Origin: UBA6163 sp031411655
GTDB lineage: Bacteria > Planctomycetota > Planctomycetia > Pirellulales > Pirellulaceae
Direction of reading: 5' to 3'
Length of the DNA: 64,000 bases
Assembly: GCA_031411655.1 (NCBI GenBank)
Contig: JANOBM010000036.1
Coordinates: 62,001 to 126,000, forward strand
The notes beneath the pieces are model-generated. The model did no database searches, was not told the DNA's origin, and saw only the letters and a program-made list of their open reading frames with translations. The translations under genes were made by a program, and so were the position numbers. This document shows, piece by piece, positions 8,898 through 18,933 of this stretch (positions are counted from its first letter, which is position 1; every line of letters begins with the position of its first letter).

Positions 8898-11800
8898 GTG
8901 AATCACTCATCCTTTTCCGCGCACCCACAATCACGGTTGTCGCTCATGTCCGTCCGATCCACAACAGCCACGAAAAAAGACCCACGTGGCATTATTCTTC
9001 TTGTCGTGCTGAGCATGCTGACGTTTTTCAGCGTGCTCGTCGCTGCGTACCTGGTATTTAGCAATCAATCTCGTCAGTCGTCCTTTGTGATTGCAAGCCG
9101 CGTTAACCATTCAGCAGATGTGAATCAACTGCTTAACGATGCTTTAATGAAATTGGTCCGTGGCACTGCCGATGTTAACGATCCTTTTTTTGGTGAAGAC
9201 TTACTGAGTGATTACTACGGACGCCGCGATGGTCTTGACCTGCGAGTGAAGGGACTCGCGTCGGCGCCGACTTTCCACGTTGCCGGTGGTTTCATTCGCG
9301 TTCCGATGGAAAGTTTCGCCACGGGAGCGCGACCATCGACGACGCATATGTGGGATGACCTGTATTCCGGTCGTGTCATTACATTTATTGAAGGCCCACT
9401 GGCTAATCAATCGTTTCGTGTGCTTCGGTCGGTGTATGTTTCTGTGTCGGCGATGGTGGACTACGACGACTTATACATTCAGCTTCGCCCAGATCTCATC
9501 GGTACGCCTATTACCGAAGCTCGTGTGTCGGCAATTCTTTACAACAACGGCACGACAGCAAACGACGGTTTCCGATTCCGGATGAATGGCGTGCCGAGGA
9601 ACTCGCCAGGGCTTGGTTATGATGCAACGGGTAACGCGATCTCGCGGAATGCAACATCCCAGGCCACTCCCGCTGCGGGGCTTGGGTTTACGCTACCCAT
9701 CGAGTTTCAACCGAACCATCTGGGGAGTGCGACGAACAAGTTTCCAACGGGGGCAACTTCCGGTGACTTCGATGAGAGCTTTGATGCCGCCGACTTTAAC
9801 AATTGGTATCTGAGCCATCGGCATGAAGGCGGACGTATCATTCCGTCATTTCATCGGCCGGCCGTGGTCAACTATGTGTTAAATGAACGCGACTGGTCGG
9901 ACACAATGTCGACTACTTATGCTTCCGATTTACAAAGCCTCTCCGTCAGCATTGCCCGCTCAACGTTTCGTCCCTTGCCCATTGCTGCAGGACAGTTCTC
10001 GGGCTCTAGCCTTGCGATCAATCCGCGCTTCACAGGTGGTAACGCAAACTATGCATTGCGGACCCCGATCCGTTTGTCGCCAGCCGGCGGTGCAGCGAGG
10101 CTCGATCAAATCGCCAGAGCCCTCATCGGAAGCCCCGGTAATGAAAACCCGTGGGATGTCGATAACGACGCGGATGGAGTTCCCGATAGTATTTGGATTG
10201 ACCTTGGGTTGCCGGTGATCACTTCGCCCGAGGGCAAATTATTACGTCCGTTGATCGCACCTATGATCGAAGACCTTAGCGGGCGTTTGAATGCCAACAC
10301 AACCGGTAATATCGACTTGGCGAACAATAGTGCGGGAGTTTCGGCCTCTGCATTATGGGCAAGCTCACGCAATCGATTCATGGATCCGATGAACCCAACC
10401 TCTCCCAATCCAGCCAATGTCGCCACGCGATTCCAGGGCGTCGGTTACGGTCCTGCGGAGATTACGATTCCATCCGTTGATGTTTCAGCAGGGACCGCGA
10501 TAACAGATACCAGCATCCGAACCGGACTTGTTGGTGTGGTCACTGATCGCTTGCAGCATGGACTAAGGGTGGCCAGTGCGTCACCGTTACCTGGTCTCGA
10601 TGACGCAGACAGCTTAGACATTTTGCGAACGGGCTATCGTCCGATGGTGCATTCGGCACAGGCCGGCTTTGGATACTCGCAGGATCCATTCGGTCGATCG
10701 GCTACGGGTATCGGTCGAAACGGCCAATTGGTGATGGCGAGAAGTGGTCTTGCCGGGACCACCACAGGGACAAACGAGACGGTTAACGATCCTTATGAAG
10801 CGTCGCCAAGTGGTCGCTTGAACGGCGACAATCATTTTACGGTTGAAGAACTAGAGGCGATCCTTCGGTCGAATCATTTCGATTTGGAACTGCTTCCGCA
10901 ACGATTGCGAAATCGATTGGGGCGTTTAACCGAGCTTCATCCTGAGTTTGCTCATGCATTGACGACGCTCAGTATTTCGTCCGACATACCAAGCTTCGCC
11001 GAGCACGAGACCTCATTACTGCTCGCCCTAGCCGATGAGTTCGGCCCAACGTTCAGCGCCTTGAACAATGCGCAAATGTCGCAGTTGATCGCGCCGGAAA
11101 TTCGGTTGGGTCGGAAGTTGGATGTAAACCGGGCGATTGGAAACGGAGTGGATGACAATGGAAATGGGACAATCGATGAACCAAGTGAAACGGAAACGGA
11201 AACCTTTGCAGTTTCGGCGGGCTCGGGGCAAACCGTGCCAACAGCGTATCAAGGCATCGTTCCCGACTACACGCACGGCGCTGGCGCTGTAACCGGCCGC
11301 GAGTTACTCGCACGGCACCTTTATGTACTCATGGCGGGACTGACCAGCAACGCTGCGGCGTTCCCCAGCGTGAGCGTAGGGTCAGGTATGCAAACCCCTG
11401 CGTTCAAGGCCAGACGATTGGCACAGTGGGCTGTTAACGTAGTCGATTATCGCGACCCAGACTCGATCATGACACGCTTCAGTTACGATCCGAATCCCTG
11501 GGATGGCTGGGCTCTCTCGGGCACCGACGTTGTTTGGGGCGTTGAAACGCCCGAGCTAGTGCTCTCTGAAGCGTTCGCATTGCATGATGTTCGAGTGAAA
11601 GATAGCGAATTCGATGACGGTGGACAAAAAGATAAGTTGGATACCACGACGCCCGATAATGATACGGACCAAATCAGGATCCCCCAAGGCTCACTGTTTA
11701 TCGAGTTGTATGCCCCGCGATCTCCTATCGATACTGTCGGTAATGATCAATCGACCAAGCAAGCAGCCCCCCAGGAACTGTACACGGTTGCCGCGAATGG

Positions 11801-14270
11801 ATTCGCACAGTTAGACCTTGCGCGCCAGGCACCTGCGCCCAGTGGCGGCGTGGGTGCTCCGGTGTGGCGAATCGCGCTCAGCCAGCCTCATTACGCTCAA
11901 TCGCCGGGGGTCTATCCAGCGTCGGGCCAACAAACTCTCGATCCGCAAACGGTCCGTACCACTCTGGTGGATTCCGCTTCGTTTGAACCGTCTCAGCCCG
12001 ATGAACTCGATCCGGCCGCACCGGCTTTGCCCATAAGCCGCTACATCTGGTTCACCGACTTCGCTGATCAAGCCGCAGTCAACAGTATCATTAGTTCCAA
12101 TTCAATCGGCGACATGGCGTCTAACCAGGTGTTCTTCGCACCCGATTCAGTCAATGGCGCAGGGCGGTTACTTGAAGCGGGGCAATATCTTGCGATAGCA
12201 CCTCGCGTTACGACGAATATCGGTTCGCATACGCCTGGCGGTACCATGCCCGATCGTCCAAGCCGCCACAGATTTGTCTCCACTGCAGGAGAGGGAGTTG
12301 TTCACTTCGATGTTAATGACGCACGCCGTACGCCCGCGCTGAATGCGGCAAGCAGTTACACCGATGCCTTGCCGTTGGTTGTCGGTACGTTCCCGCCGGT
12401 CGGATGGGCGGCTTCCGTATTCGCAAATAACTTGGTGGGGTTGAACGTATCGGAACCGCTTCCTCGAAGCGCGGGTTACTATCCACAGCCTACGGAACGT
12501 TACTTGGGAACGTCTGGAGCGGGTAGCGCTGACTACCCGTTAAACGATGCTTACGTAGATATCGTCGTCGGTGGCAACACGGCGCCAGACGTGCCGCTTG
12601 ACCTTGGCACTGGCAGAATTCCTGGTTCGCTGGTTCCTACCGCGCCTTCGATGGTAGGTGAGGAACCGGCATTAGGAACGATTCCTAGTTATTGCTCGGC
12701 CTTTTTGCAAAGGCTCGCCGACCCGCTGTCTGTCTATCATCCGGTGAATAATCCTTATCGTACGGTCGACTGGATGACTATTGATTTGACAGTATTCAGC
12801 GGTGAGGAGCGGTCCAGTCGCGTGGTGGCAACAAGTGATTACACCCGTCGTACGCGACAACGCAATGGATTTATCGGAACGACAAATGCCAATTCATTGT
12901 TTTCCTATCAGACTGACTTCGTCGCACCGTCAGTTCCAATGAATACGCTCGCGCCCGACTTCTTCTCATTGACCGGTGACGCGTCCCTGCAGTCTTCCTT
13001 TAGCTTCCTCAACACTTCCGAGGCCACCTCCAACCCAGCTTTTAATGGGTTCAGTGCAAGTATTGGGAGCCTTGGTGGCGCGGCCATGAACGTTATAGGC
13101 AAAGACCGGAACCTGCCACAAACTCCGTTTGCACAGCACCCTTGGCTGAATCGGCCGTTCGCATCACACCTTGAATTGATGATAGTACCGGCTTGTTCGC
13201 AGGGACGTTTGTTTGAGGAGTTCACAATCGCCAATGGTGCCACCGACCCCGTCGTTTATCCTGAATCGCTCAGTGCCATGCCGACCGCTGCCGAGATTCA
13301 AGCTTACTATGGCCCCTACCGGCACTTGCTCAATTTCTTTAACAGTCGACCAACCGACGCTGAAGCAGGTCAATTCGATCGTATTTTAGATTTTATTACG
13401 ACGCTACCAAGGTTCCGTGGCGAAGTCGAAATGATCAGCCCAGCTGCCTCTCGATTACCTGTCGTACCGATTAATGCGCTGTTTCGCCCGCCATTTAATA
13501 TTCAATGGGACAATCATCGAATCGGACGTGTGAACTTAAACACACTTGCTGAGTTTCCAGTTTGGGCAGGTGTGATGCAGGGGCACCTCAATCCTCAAGA
13601 GTTCGTGTTGGCAAATGGCAACGGTGGAAGCCAATCACAGCTCTCCTTCAATCAATTTGTTCAGAGTCGTCGTGGTTATACACCAGTCGCCGGAGTTCCC
13701 CGGCCGGTCACGGCTACGCCGCCCTATAATTATGTTCCCGGTGCACTCGACTCGCGTTTCCCGAGCGAGTTTATGGGAATTTTCAGGAAAGATTTGGAGT
13801 CGCCTTATTTTCCGATTCTAAGGGACATGCCTAGTAATAATTTGTTGGCGCGACGTGGGATCAACAGCGGACTGCTAAGGGCATCGGGTGACCTATCTAC
13901 TGCTGCGCCACCAACTGGCGCTGCTACGACACCGCCTTTCTTCGTTCGCGCTATCAGTCAAGAGCCGCTGGCGACTACATCGGTCGACCAAGACCGTAAT
14001 CGAAACCCGTTCCTTCGTTTTCAATCGTTGATGCGAATGCCAAACCTCGTTACGGATAATTCGCAGGTCTTCTTAGTACGATTGACGATGGGCCTGTTTG
14101 AAGTCGATGCGAACACGCTTAGTTTGGGTCGAGAGTACAACGAAGACATTGGCCAGCAAGATCGGTATGAGGCAATATTCATCATTGATCGATCGCGACC
14201 CGTTGGGTTCATCCCAGGCAATGATCTCAACGCTCGCGATGTAGTCATCTTTGAGAAATTTTATCAATGA
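8898..14270 (+). CDS. Giant GspK-like pseudopilus protein
   Basis: 1790 residues, against about 300-350 for GspK. After a basic leader, RGIILLVVLSMLTFFSVLVA provides a prepilin-like helix lacking the Glu5 of the other subunits, a hallmark of GspK. Near the C-terminus the segment IGRVNLNTLAEF resembles the G-x-V-N-L-N-T motif of GspK. Three acidic loops look like Ca-binding sites: DVDNDADGVPD at 420-430, DDNGNGTIDE at 752-761 and LNGDNHFTVEELE at 641-653. The GTG start is supported by GGAG 8 bp upstream; an internal ATG at 8946 is possible. It sits between the GspI-like and GspJ-like genes, where a tip complex would be expected. GspK assignment is by motif and context, not by overall similarity. 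Confidence 0.78.
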   Translation: MNHSSFSAHPQSRLSLMSVRSTTATKKDPRGIILLVVLSMLTFFSVLVAAYLVFSNQSRQSSFVIASRVNHSADVNQLLNDALMKLVRGTADVNDPFFGEDLLSDYYGRRDGLDLRVKGLASAPTFHVAGGFIRVPMESFATGARPSTTHMWDDLYSGRVITFIEGPLANQSFRVLRSVYVSVSAMVDYDDLYIQLRPDLIGTPITEARVSAILYNNGTTANDGFRFRMNGVPRNSPGLGYDATGNAISRNATSQATPAAGLGFTLPIEFQPNHLGSATNKFPTGATSGDFDESFDAADFNNWYLSHRHEGGRIIPSFHRPAVVNYVLNERDWSDTMSTTYASDLQSLSVSIARSTFRPLPIAAGQFSGSSLAINPRFTGGNANYALRTPIRLSPAGGAARLDQIARALIGSPGNENPWDVDNDADGVPDSIWIDLGLPVITSPEGKLLRPLIAPMIEDLSGRLNANTTGNIDLANNSAGVSASALWASSRNRFMDPMNPTSPNPANVATRFQGVGYGPAEITIPSVDVSAGTAITDTSIRTGLVGVVTDRLQHGLRVASASPLPGLDDADSLDILRTGYRPMVHSAQAGFGYSQDPFGRSATGIGRNGQLVMARSGLAGTTTGTNETVNDPYEASPSGRLNGDNHFTVEELEAILRSNHFDLELLPQRLRNRLGRLTELHPEFAHALTTLSISSDIPSFAEHETSLLLALADEFGPTFSALNNAQMSQLIAPEIRLGRKLDVNRAIGNGVDDNGNGTIDEPSETETETFAVSAGSGQTVPTAYQGIVPDYTHGAGAVTGRELLARHLYVLMAGLTSNAAAFPSVSVGSGMQTPAFKARRLAQWAVNVVDYRDPDSIMTRFSYDPNPWDGWALSGTDVVWGVETPELVLSEAFALHDVRVKDSEFDDGGQKDKLDTTTPDNDTDQIRIPQGSLFIELYAPRSPIDTVGNDQSTKQAAPQELYTVAANGFAQLDLARQAPAPSGGVGAPVWRIALSQPHYAQSPGVYPASGQQTLDPQTVRTTLVDSASFEPSQPDELDPAAPALPISRYIWFTDFADQAAVNSIISSNSIGDMASNQVFFAPDSVNGAGRLLEAGQYLAIAPRVTTNIGSHTPGGTMPDRPSRHRFVSTAGEGVVHFDVNDARRTPALNAASSYTDALPLVVGTFPPVGWAASVFANNLVGLNVSEPLPRSAGYYPQPTERYLGTSGAGSADYPLNDAYVDIVVGGNTAPDVPLDLGTGRIPGSLVPTAPSMVGEEPALGTIPSYCSAFLQRLADPLSVYHPVNNPYRTVDWMTIDLTVFSGEERSSRVVATSDYTRRTRQRNGFIGTTNANSLFSYQTDFVAPSVPMNTLAPDFFSLTGDASLQSSFSFLNTSEATSNPAFNGFSASIGSLGGAAMNVIGKDRNLPQTPFAQHPWLNRPFASHLELMIVPACSQGRLFEEFTIANGATDPVVYPESLSAMPTAAEIQAYYGPYRHLLNFFNSRPTDAEAGQFDRILDFITTLPRFRGEVEMISPAASRLPVVPINALFRPPFNIQWDNHRIGRVNLNTLAEFPVWAGVMQGHLNPQEFVLANGNGGSQSQLSFNQFVQSRRGYTPVAGVPRPVTATPPYNYVPGALDSRFPSEFMGIFRKDLESPYFPILRDMPSNNLLARRGINSGLLRASGDLSTAAPPTGAATTPPFFVRAISQEPLATTSVDQDRNRNPFLRFQSLMRMPNLVTDNSQVFLVRLTMGLFEVDANTLSLGREYNEDIGQQDRYEAIFIIDRSRPVGFIPGNDLNARDVVIFEKFYQ

Positions 14271-16294
14271 ACAACACCGAATTAACACCATCAATGGCTA
14301 CTCGTCCCACTGTCATGTTGCCAAAGCCGCCCACCAGCCGAATCGCCTTTACATTGGTTGAGATGTTGATCGCGATGGCTGTTACGTTGCTATTGATGGC
14401 CGCCCTTGCGAAAGGCTTTGCGTTCATTGGCGCGAATGTTCGGGACAGTCGTGTGCAAGTGGCGTTAAGTGATGAAGCTCGCGATGTCACCCTGCGTTTG
14501 AGAGACGAACTTCAGAGGTGTACGGTGTCTTTGTCGCCAAATCTTACGGCCCCAGATCAGTCGGGGTACTTCCTTTACTACGAGGGACCCCTTACCGATG
14601 CTACGTCGACGCTCTTTCGACTGACGACCGATGCGAATGGCGATCAGGCCGCGATCGACTCGCGATACGGAGACTCAGACGACTACCTTGCCTTTACCGC
14701 TGTTGCCAAAGGCGATGACTGGTTTACCGGTGTCGTCCCTCGCTTTGTCCTCGACCAAAAAACTGCCGAGCTTGCGGGTGCCAGCTATACGCCCGGCGCT
14801 GACGCGCTGGACCCCATTGTCATTCGTTCGAAGTATGCCGAGATCGTTTATTTTGCGAGCCCTGAGTACCTTCCAGCCAGTCTTCCTGCGACGCCCGCTT
14901 ATGTAGACGTCGATGGTGACACCGATCTTGGTAGCGGAGGCGCTATTCAAAATGGATTTCCCGACCGGATCAAGTTGCATCGACGCGTGCTGCTGATCCG
15001 TCCGGACCTCAATCTGAATTCAGGTTCGATCCAAAGCAGGTTACTCGGAGGTGTGGAATTCCTTCTTGCTGATGATTGGCCGACTGCATCGACGACCACC
15101 AATCAAACGATTAGAACTGCCGCGAACGCAGGCGATGGCTGGCTCTATGGAATGGCTGGGGTGCACCAGCAATGCGACCTTTCACTACGGCGAGTGCTTG
15201 ATTCTGATGGTGAGCCGACGCAGGCAATCGCCGCGAATTCATTGGCAGACCTCACGCTGCCGCACAACCGTTTTGCTCACGTAAGGATTCCCGGTACAGT
15301 TTTAGGAGTAGGCGGCACCGAAAGATCAATGCCCGTTCTCGCATTGGGCGCGAGCCTAACGATCTTCGAGGCACAGTCTGTTGCGCCAGTTGTCGATATG
15401 GCCCCGCCACTTACTCCAAGCGCCGGACCCATCGTTACCCCTGCGGGCCTGAGCGGGTTCATTCGCCCCGAGTTTGTGCTTGGAAACGATCTTTCCCACC
15501 TCGATAGCACTGCCGATCTATGGGGCATCGAAAGACGTGGAGACGACGTATTAGTAAACAATGTCCTTGCTTTTGACCTTCGAGTCTACGATCAACAATC
15601 GGCTTCGATCACTTCAAGCACAACCGGACTTGTCGTTTCTCCTAGCGATGTAGGCTATCGCGAAGTGCTTCGTGAGGTTCATACGCGTCGCTCCGGTTCA
15701 ATGCCAGAGCCCATTGAAAACATTCGTGTGGTGCGCGGTGGGTATGTCGACCTTGGTTATGCCGTCCTCGCCGGTGGATCTATTCGCGGTTGGCAGGCCC
15801 GGCGATTGAATCGATTATCGACGGCGGACGATCCCTTCGTGGACGCAACGATTACGCCCCTGGATCGTTTCTTGGTGACACCGTTTTCCGGGTTGGCTTC
15901 GTTCGCTGCGGGATCAACCGGGCGAAACTGCTTTCCGCCATCCTTCTACCGATCGGGAAAAATTGTTGTCGATGCGTCCGACGATATCCGATTGTTTCAG
16001 CCAGCCTTCGACACCTATACCACTGCCTACGAGCGAGATGGTTTTCAACAGACCGACGGCAGCGTATCAGGCGCTGGAACTCGCTGGATATCGGGTGTAC
16101 CGACATCGGGATTCGATGAAGGCGCTGACGGCTTGGAGCAAAACTTGGTGTTCGGATTTGATAATTTAAATGAACGTGAAACGCTCCCTCCGTACATCGC
16201 AACGCCCGACTCGATCCGCGTCACCATACGGTTAGAGAACCCGTCGAATCGACAAGTTCATCAAGCTTCGGTTGTGCATCGTGCTAGCCGATAA
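14267..16294 (+). CDS. Pseudopilin, GspJ-like
   Basis: 675 residues. The leader ends in RIA and is followed by FTLVEMLIAMAVTLLLMAAL, so Ala is at -1 and Glu5 is present. The next stretch (VQVALSDEARDVTLRLRDELQRC) resembles the early helix of GspJ, where a long helix carries R-x-L-x-x-E-L. The large C-terminal part is not recognised. The ATG overlaps the stop of the giant GspK-like gene by 4 bp. Last gene of the operon; a strong hairpin follows at 16325. Confidence 0.82.
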   Translation: MNNTELTPSMATRPTVMLPKPPTSRIAFTLVEMLIAMAVTLLLMAALAKGFAFIGANVRDSRVQVALSDEARDVTLRLRDELQRCTVSLSPNLTAPDQSGYFLYYEGPLTDATSTLFRLTTDANGDQAAIDSRYGDSDDYLAFTAVAKGDDWFTGVVPRFVLDQKTAELAGASYTPGADALDPIVIRSKYAEIVYFASPEYLPASLPATPAYVDVDGDTDLGSGGAIQNGFPDRIKLHRRVLLIRPDLNLNSGSIQSRLLGGVEFLLADDWPTASTTTNQTIRTAANAGDGWLYGMAGVHQQCDLSLRRVLDSDGEPTQAIAANSLADLTLPHNRFAHVRIPGTVLGVGGTERSMPVLALGASLTIFEAQSVAPVVDMAPPLTPSAGPIVTPAGLSGFIRPEFVLGNDLSHLDSTADLWGIERRGDDVLVNNVLAFDLRVYDQQSASITSSTTGLVVSPSDVGYREVLREVHTRRSGSMPEPIENIRVVRGGYVDLGYAVLAGGSIRGWQARRLNRLSTADDPFVDATITPLDRFLVTPFSGLASFAAGSTGRNCFPPSFYRSGKIVVDASDDIRLFQPAFDTYTTAYERDGFQQTDGSVSGAGTRWISGVPTSGFDEGADGLEQNLVFGFDNLNERETLPPYIATPDSIRVTIRLENPSNRQVHQASVVHRASR

Positions 16295-16324
16295 TCGCCT
16301 GATGAAGGTACGTTTGTTAATTTT

Positions 16325-16351
16325 GCGGGAAACGCCAAGAGCGTTTTCCGC
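16325..16351. terminator. Bidirectional hairpin terminator between convergent genes
   Basis: An 11-bp stem, GCGGGAAACGC (16325-16335) with GCGTTTTCCGC (16341-16351), has one G-T wobble and a 5-nt loop. It lies between the end of the GspJ-like gene and the end of the convergent NIPSNAP gene. There is no clean U-tract on either side. Position and stem length favour a terminator serving both strands. Confidence 0.6.
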
Positions 16352-16389
16352 GCGTGAGCCATTCGAATCCAATGGGATAGTTGTTGGAC

Positions 16390-17241
16390 TTATTGGAGAG
16401 GCGAAAAAGAGGTGGCCTTGAGGAACAAACTCTTGACGCCATCTTTGACCGTTAGCGATCCGCCTGCCTTGGCTTCGGATTCGGTTCTTGCCTTCGTCCA
16501 TGCGGGGTCCGCACCGAAGCTTCCAAAGGACTGCTTCGCCGCGTCGGGCGATGCGTGAGTGATGATGTAAACGAGCGCCACATCGATTGCAGGAGAGCCC
16601 GAATCGCTTGCGGACGCCGCGCCTCCAACGGGTGAGACCGCTTCGAGCAACTGTCCACAAGTTGTTTTCTCGCCAGCTAAAAACGTCCAGTAAGCAACGT
16701 TGGTGATGCCATGCTTTTCAAACAACTTGAGTGTGTGATCTCGGAAGCGACTGTTCAATGCGTCGAGATTTCCATCCGTCGCAAGATAAGAGCGAAGCTC
16801 AAAAACCCGCTCCCCTTTCGTTTCGTGGGTTAGCATCGGGCTGTAATCGGTTGTACTCAGAAAAAAACGTTCCAGTCGATTGACGATTTTACCGTTGGCG
16901 ATCGCTTTCTTTTGGGCTTGTTGCCACTCGGTGTCAGCTTGAAACCCACTCCAGTTTTTGTCAGCTGACGCCTTGTCGGAGTGGCTCACCAAGGTAATCA
17001 CACGCTGGTCCTGCGGATCAACAGGAACCCACGCGGCTTCGAACTTGATCTGATGCTTCTCCGCGAACTTCATTCCAGACGTTTCAATCAAGCGGAGAAT
17101 ATCGGACTGTTTGCCAGGCTCTGCAAAGTAAACTCGCAATTCGTAAACGGTATCCTCCTTTGCTGCGGAAGTAGACATGGTCGGTAATGTGATGGCTAGA
17201 AGGCTGAGCATTGCGAGGCTGATGCGGAGGGGGTTTGTCAT
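16390..17241 (-). CDS. Secreted NIPSNAP-family protein
   Basis: 283 residues from the ATG at 17241, chosen because it gives a clean signal peptide (MTNPLRISLAMLSLLAITLP...SAAK); longer in-frame starts add a non-signal extension. Two NIPSNAP-like ferredoxin-fold repeats are visible: one begins YELRVYFAEPGKQSDILRLI and the second FELRSYLATDGNLDALNSRF. Both carry the E-L-R-x-Y signature. NIPSNAP proteins are common in planctomycetes but their molecular role is unclear. It converges on the pseudopilin operon and diverges from the glycosidase-like gene. Confidence 0.88.
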   Translation of the reverse strand: MTNPLRISLAMLSLLAITLPTMSTSAAKEDTVYELRVYFAEPGKQSDILRLIETSGMKFAEKHQIKFEAAWVPVDPQDQRVITLVSHSDKASADKNWSGFQADTEWQQAQKKAIANGKIVNRLERFFLSTTDYSPMLTHETKGERVFELRSYLATDGNLDALNSRFRDHTLKLFEKHGITNVAYWTFLAGEKTTCGQLLEAVSPVGGAASASDSGSPAIDVALVYIITHASPDAAKQSFGSFGADPAWTKARTESEAKAGGSLTVKDGVKSLFLKATSFSPLQ

Positions 17242-17486
17242 CGAAAATAGCTTGATTGAGGATAGGAACGGTTTTTCGCACCATTGAATTTTAGCGAACT
17301 CATTCGATGGGCTGATAGCAGGGAGAACAGCCCTGCGGATTGAATAAGCGATCCATCGATAGACGAAGGGGTGGCTTAACGCACCCACGCAAACACCCGC
17401 GCCGCCCGGCGGGGCCGTCGACACCCGCTCGCGACAAAACTAAAACGTTCCAATTGCGATCGCGGCGTATCAGCATTGAAACCATT

Positions 17487-18923
17487 ATGTCAAAACCATT
17501 TTTAGACCGTTCACCCACTGCTCTTACCAAGGTGCCATCCCGATCGAGGCGCCGCAACGGCGTGGCCGCTTTTCGATGGGTGATCTGTGTCTGGATGACG
17601 ATCAGTGCGTGGCAGGTTGCGTGGGTCCGCCAGGCAATCGCCGTTGACCCAGTCGAGGTAGATAAGCCACTTTTCGATAAGCCACTTTTCCGCGACTTCA
17701 TGGGTGTCAACGGTCATACCGTGAATTTCAAACCGGAGCTTTACGAAAGGGTATGTCGTTTGGTGCGAGATTATCATCCTCTCGAATGGGACACGGGTCC
17801 CGACAGTGACTACCGACTTGATTTTCCTTTTGCGCGAAATCGTGTTAGCTGGGAGCAAATCTATGGCTCCTGGAAGAAGGAAGGCTTTGTCACGGATGCC
17901 TGCATCATGTTCGAAACCCTTGCTCCAGAGGCCTGGCGGGATATGCCTCGCGATGCAGAGCGTTATGGGAGGAAGTTTGCGGAGAGCTTTGGGCCATCGA
18001 CGGCATTACCAGTTGTCGATTCCGTGGAAATTGGCAACGAGCCCGGCAAGTACTCGGACGAGGCTTATCGGCGGATATTCGAAAGCATGGCCAAAGGGAT
18101 TCGAGCCGGTGATCCCAAACTGACCATTGCGACGTGCAACGTAAACGTTGGCAAAAGCGGCGACTATCACAAGTCGGTCGAGTGTATCAAAGGGTTGGAA
18201 GATCTATATGACGTGCTGAACGTGCACAGCTACGCAATGTTGGAGCAGTGGCCAACTTGGAAACGTTCGTTTCCGGAAGATGAGAAGCTTCCCTCGTTCA
18301 TGAAAGATATCGACGATTTGATTGCATGGCGAAACCAGCACGCGCCTGGTAAGGAAATTTGGCTGACGGAATTCGGATGGGATTCATCGACGAAGCAGCC
18401 TTCACCGGACGGTGATTTCGCTCGGTGGCAGGGGAATACCGACCTCGAGCAAGCGCAGTGGCTCGTCCGTTCGTTCTTCCTTTTCGCGACGCGCGATGTC
18501 AAAAGAGCCTACATCTATTTCTTTAATGACGACGACTCACCTCAGCTTCATGCGGCATCAGGACTGACACGAGGGTTTGTTCCCAAGCCTTCGTTTTTCG
18601 CGGTGGAGCACCTCTACCGGTCGCTAGGTGACTATCGACTCGGTCGGGTCGTGGAACAGGTTGCCGGTGAAGTTTGCGTCTACGAGTTCATCCACGTGGA
18701 TGAGCGTGACAAGGTTGTCTGGGTGGCTTGGTCGCCAACGGGCAGCGGGCGTCAGGGAACGGTTCGGATCCCCGATGCCGGTTACCAATTGCTGCGAGCA
18801 GAACGGATGGCAACGACCGACCAGGGGCCGGAGACGGTCGACATTCAAATTTCCGGTGGCGATTTCGTGATTCCCTTGGAGGAATCACCGGCCTTCCTTT
18901 TCATGACGAAGAAAAGTTCATGA
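17487..18923 (+). CDS. Secreted clan GH-A glycoside hydrolase-like protein
   Basis: 478 residues. A basic N-terminus is followed by a hydrophobic segment at about 28-52 (signal peptide or anchor). The rest looks like a (beta/alpha)8 barrel: VEIGNEP supplies the Asn184-Glu185 acid/base pair at the end of strand 4, and IWLTEFGWD supplies a candidate nucleophile Glu295 at strand 7, as in GH39/GH5-type enzymes. A beta-rich C-terminal region follows. The exact GH family and substrate cannot be named. Residues DKPLFDKPLF after the signal arise from a perfect 15-bp duplication (17661-17690), and the stop codon lies in a second, 17-bp duplication (18901-18933). Confidence 0.75.
   Translation: MSKPFLDRSPTALTKVPSRSRRRNGVAAFRWVICVWMTISAWQVAWVRQAIAVDPVEVDKPLFDKPLFRDFMGVNGHTVNFKPELYERVCRLVRDYHPLEWDTGPDSDYRLDFPFARNRVSWEQIYGSWKKEGFVTDACIMFETLAPEAWRDMPRDAERYGRKFAESFGPSTALPVVDSVEIGNEPGKYSDEAYRRIFESMAKGIRAGDPKLTIATCNVNVGKSGDYHKSVECIKGLEDLYDVLNVHSYAMLEQWPTWKRSFPEDEKLPSFMKDIDDLIAWRNQHAPGKEIWLTEFGWDSSTKQPSPDGDFARWQGNTDLEQAQWLVRSFFLFATRDVKRAYIYFFNDDDSPQLHAASGLTRGFVPKPSFFAVEHLYRSLGDYRLGRVVEQVAGEVCVYEFIHVDERDKVVWVAWSPTGSGRQGTVRIPDAGYQLLRAERMATTDQGPETVDIQISGGDFVIPLEESPAFLFMTKKSS
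17661..17690. repeat. 15-bp in-frame tandem duplication in the GH-like gene
   Basis: GATAAGCCACTTTTC occurs twice head to tail (17661-17675, 17676-17690), encoding DKPLF twice just downstream of the signal peptide. It is perfect and therefore probably recent. Confidence 0.95.
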
Positions 18924-18933
18924 CGAAGAAAAG
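18901..18933. repeat. 17-bp tandem duplication spanning the stop of the GH-like gene
   Basis: TCATGACGAAGAAAAG occurs at 18901 and again at 18918 with a 17-bp period. Because 17 is not a multiple of three, the second copy is read in another frame and supplies the TGA stop (18921-18923). Deleting one copy in silico gives an ending FMTKKSSR followed by TGA instead of FMTKKSS. Confidence 0.93.
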
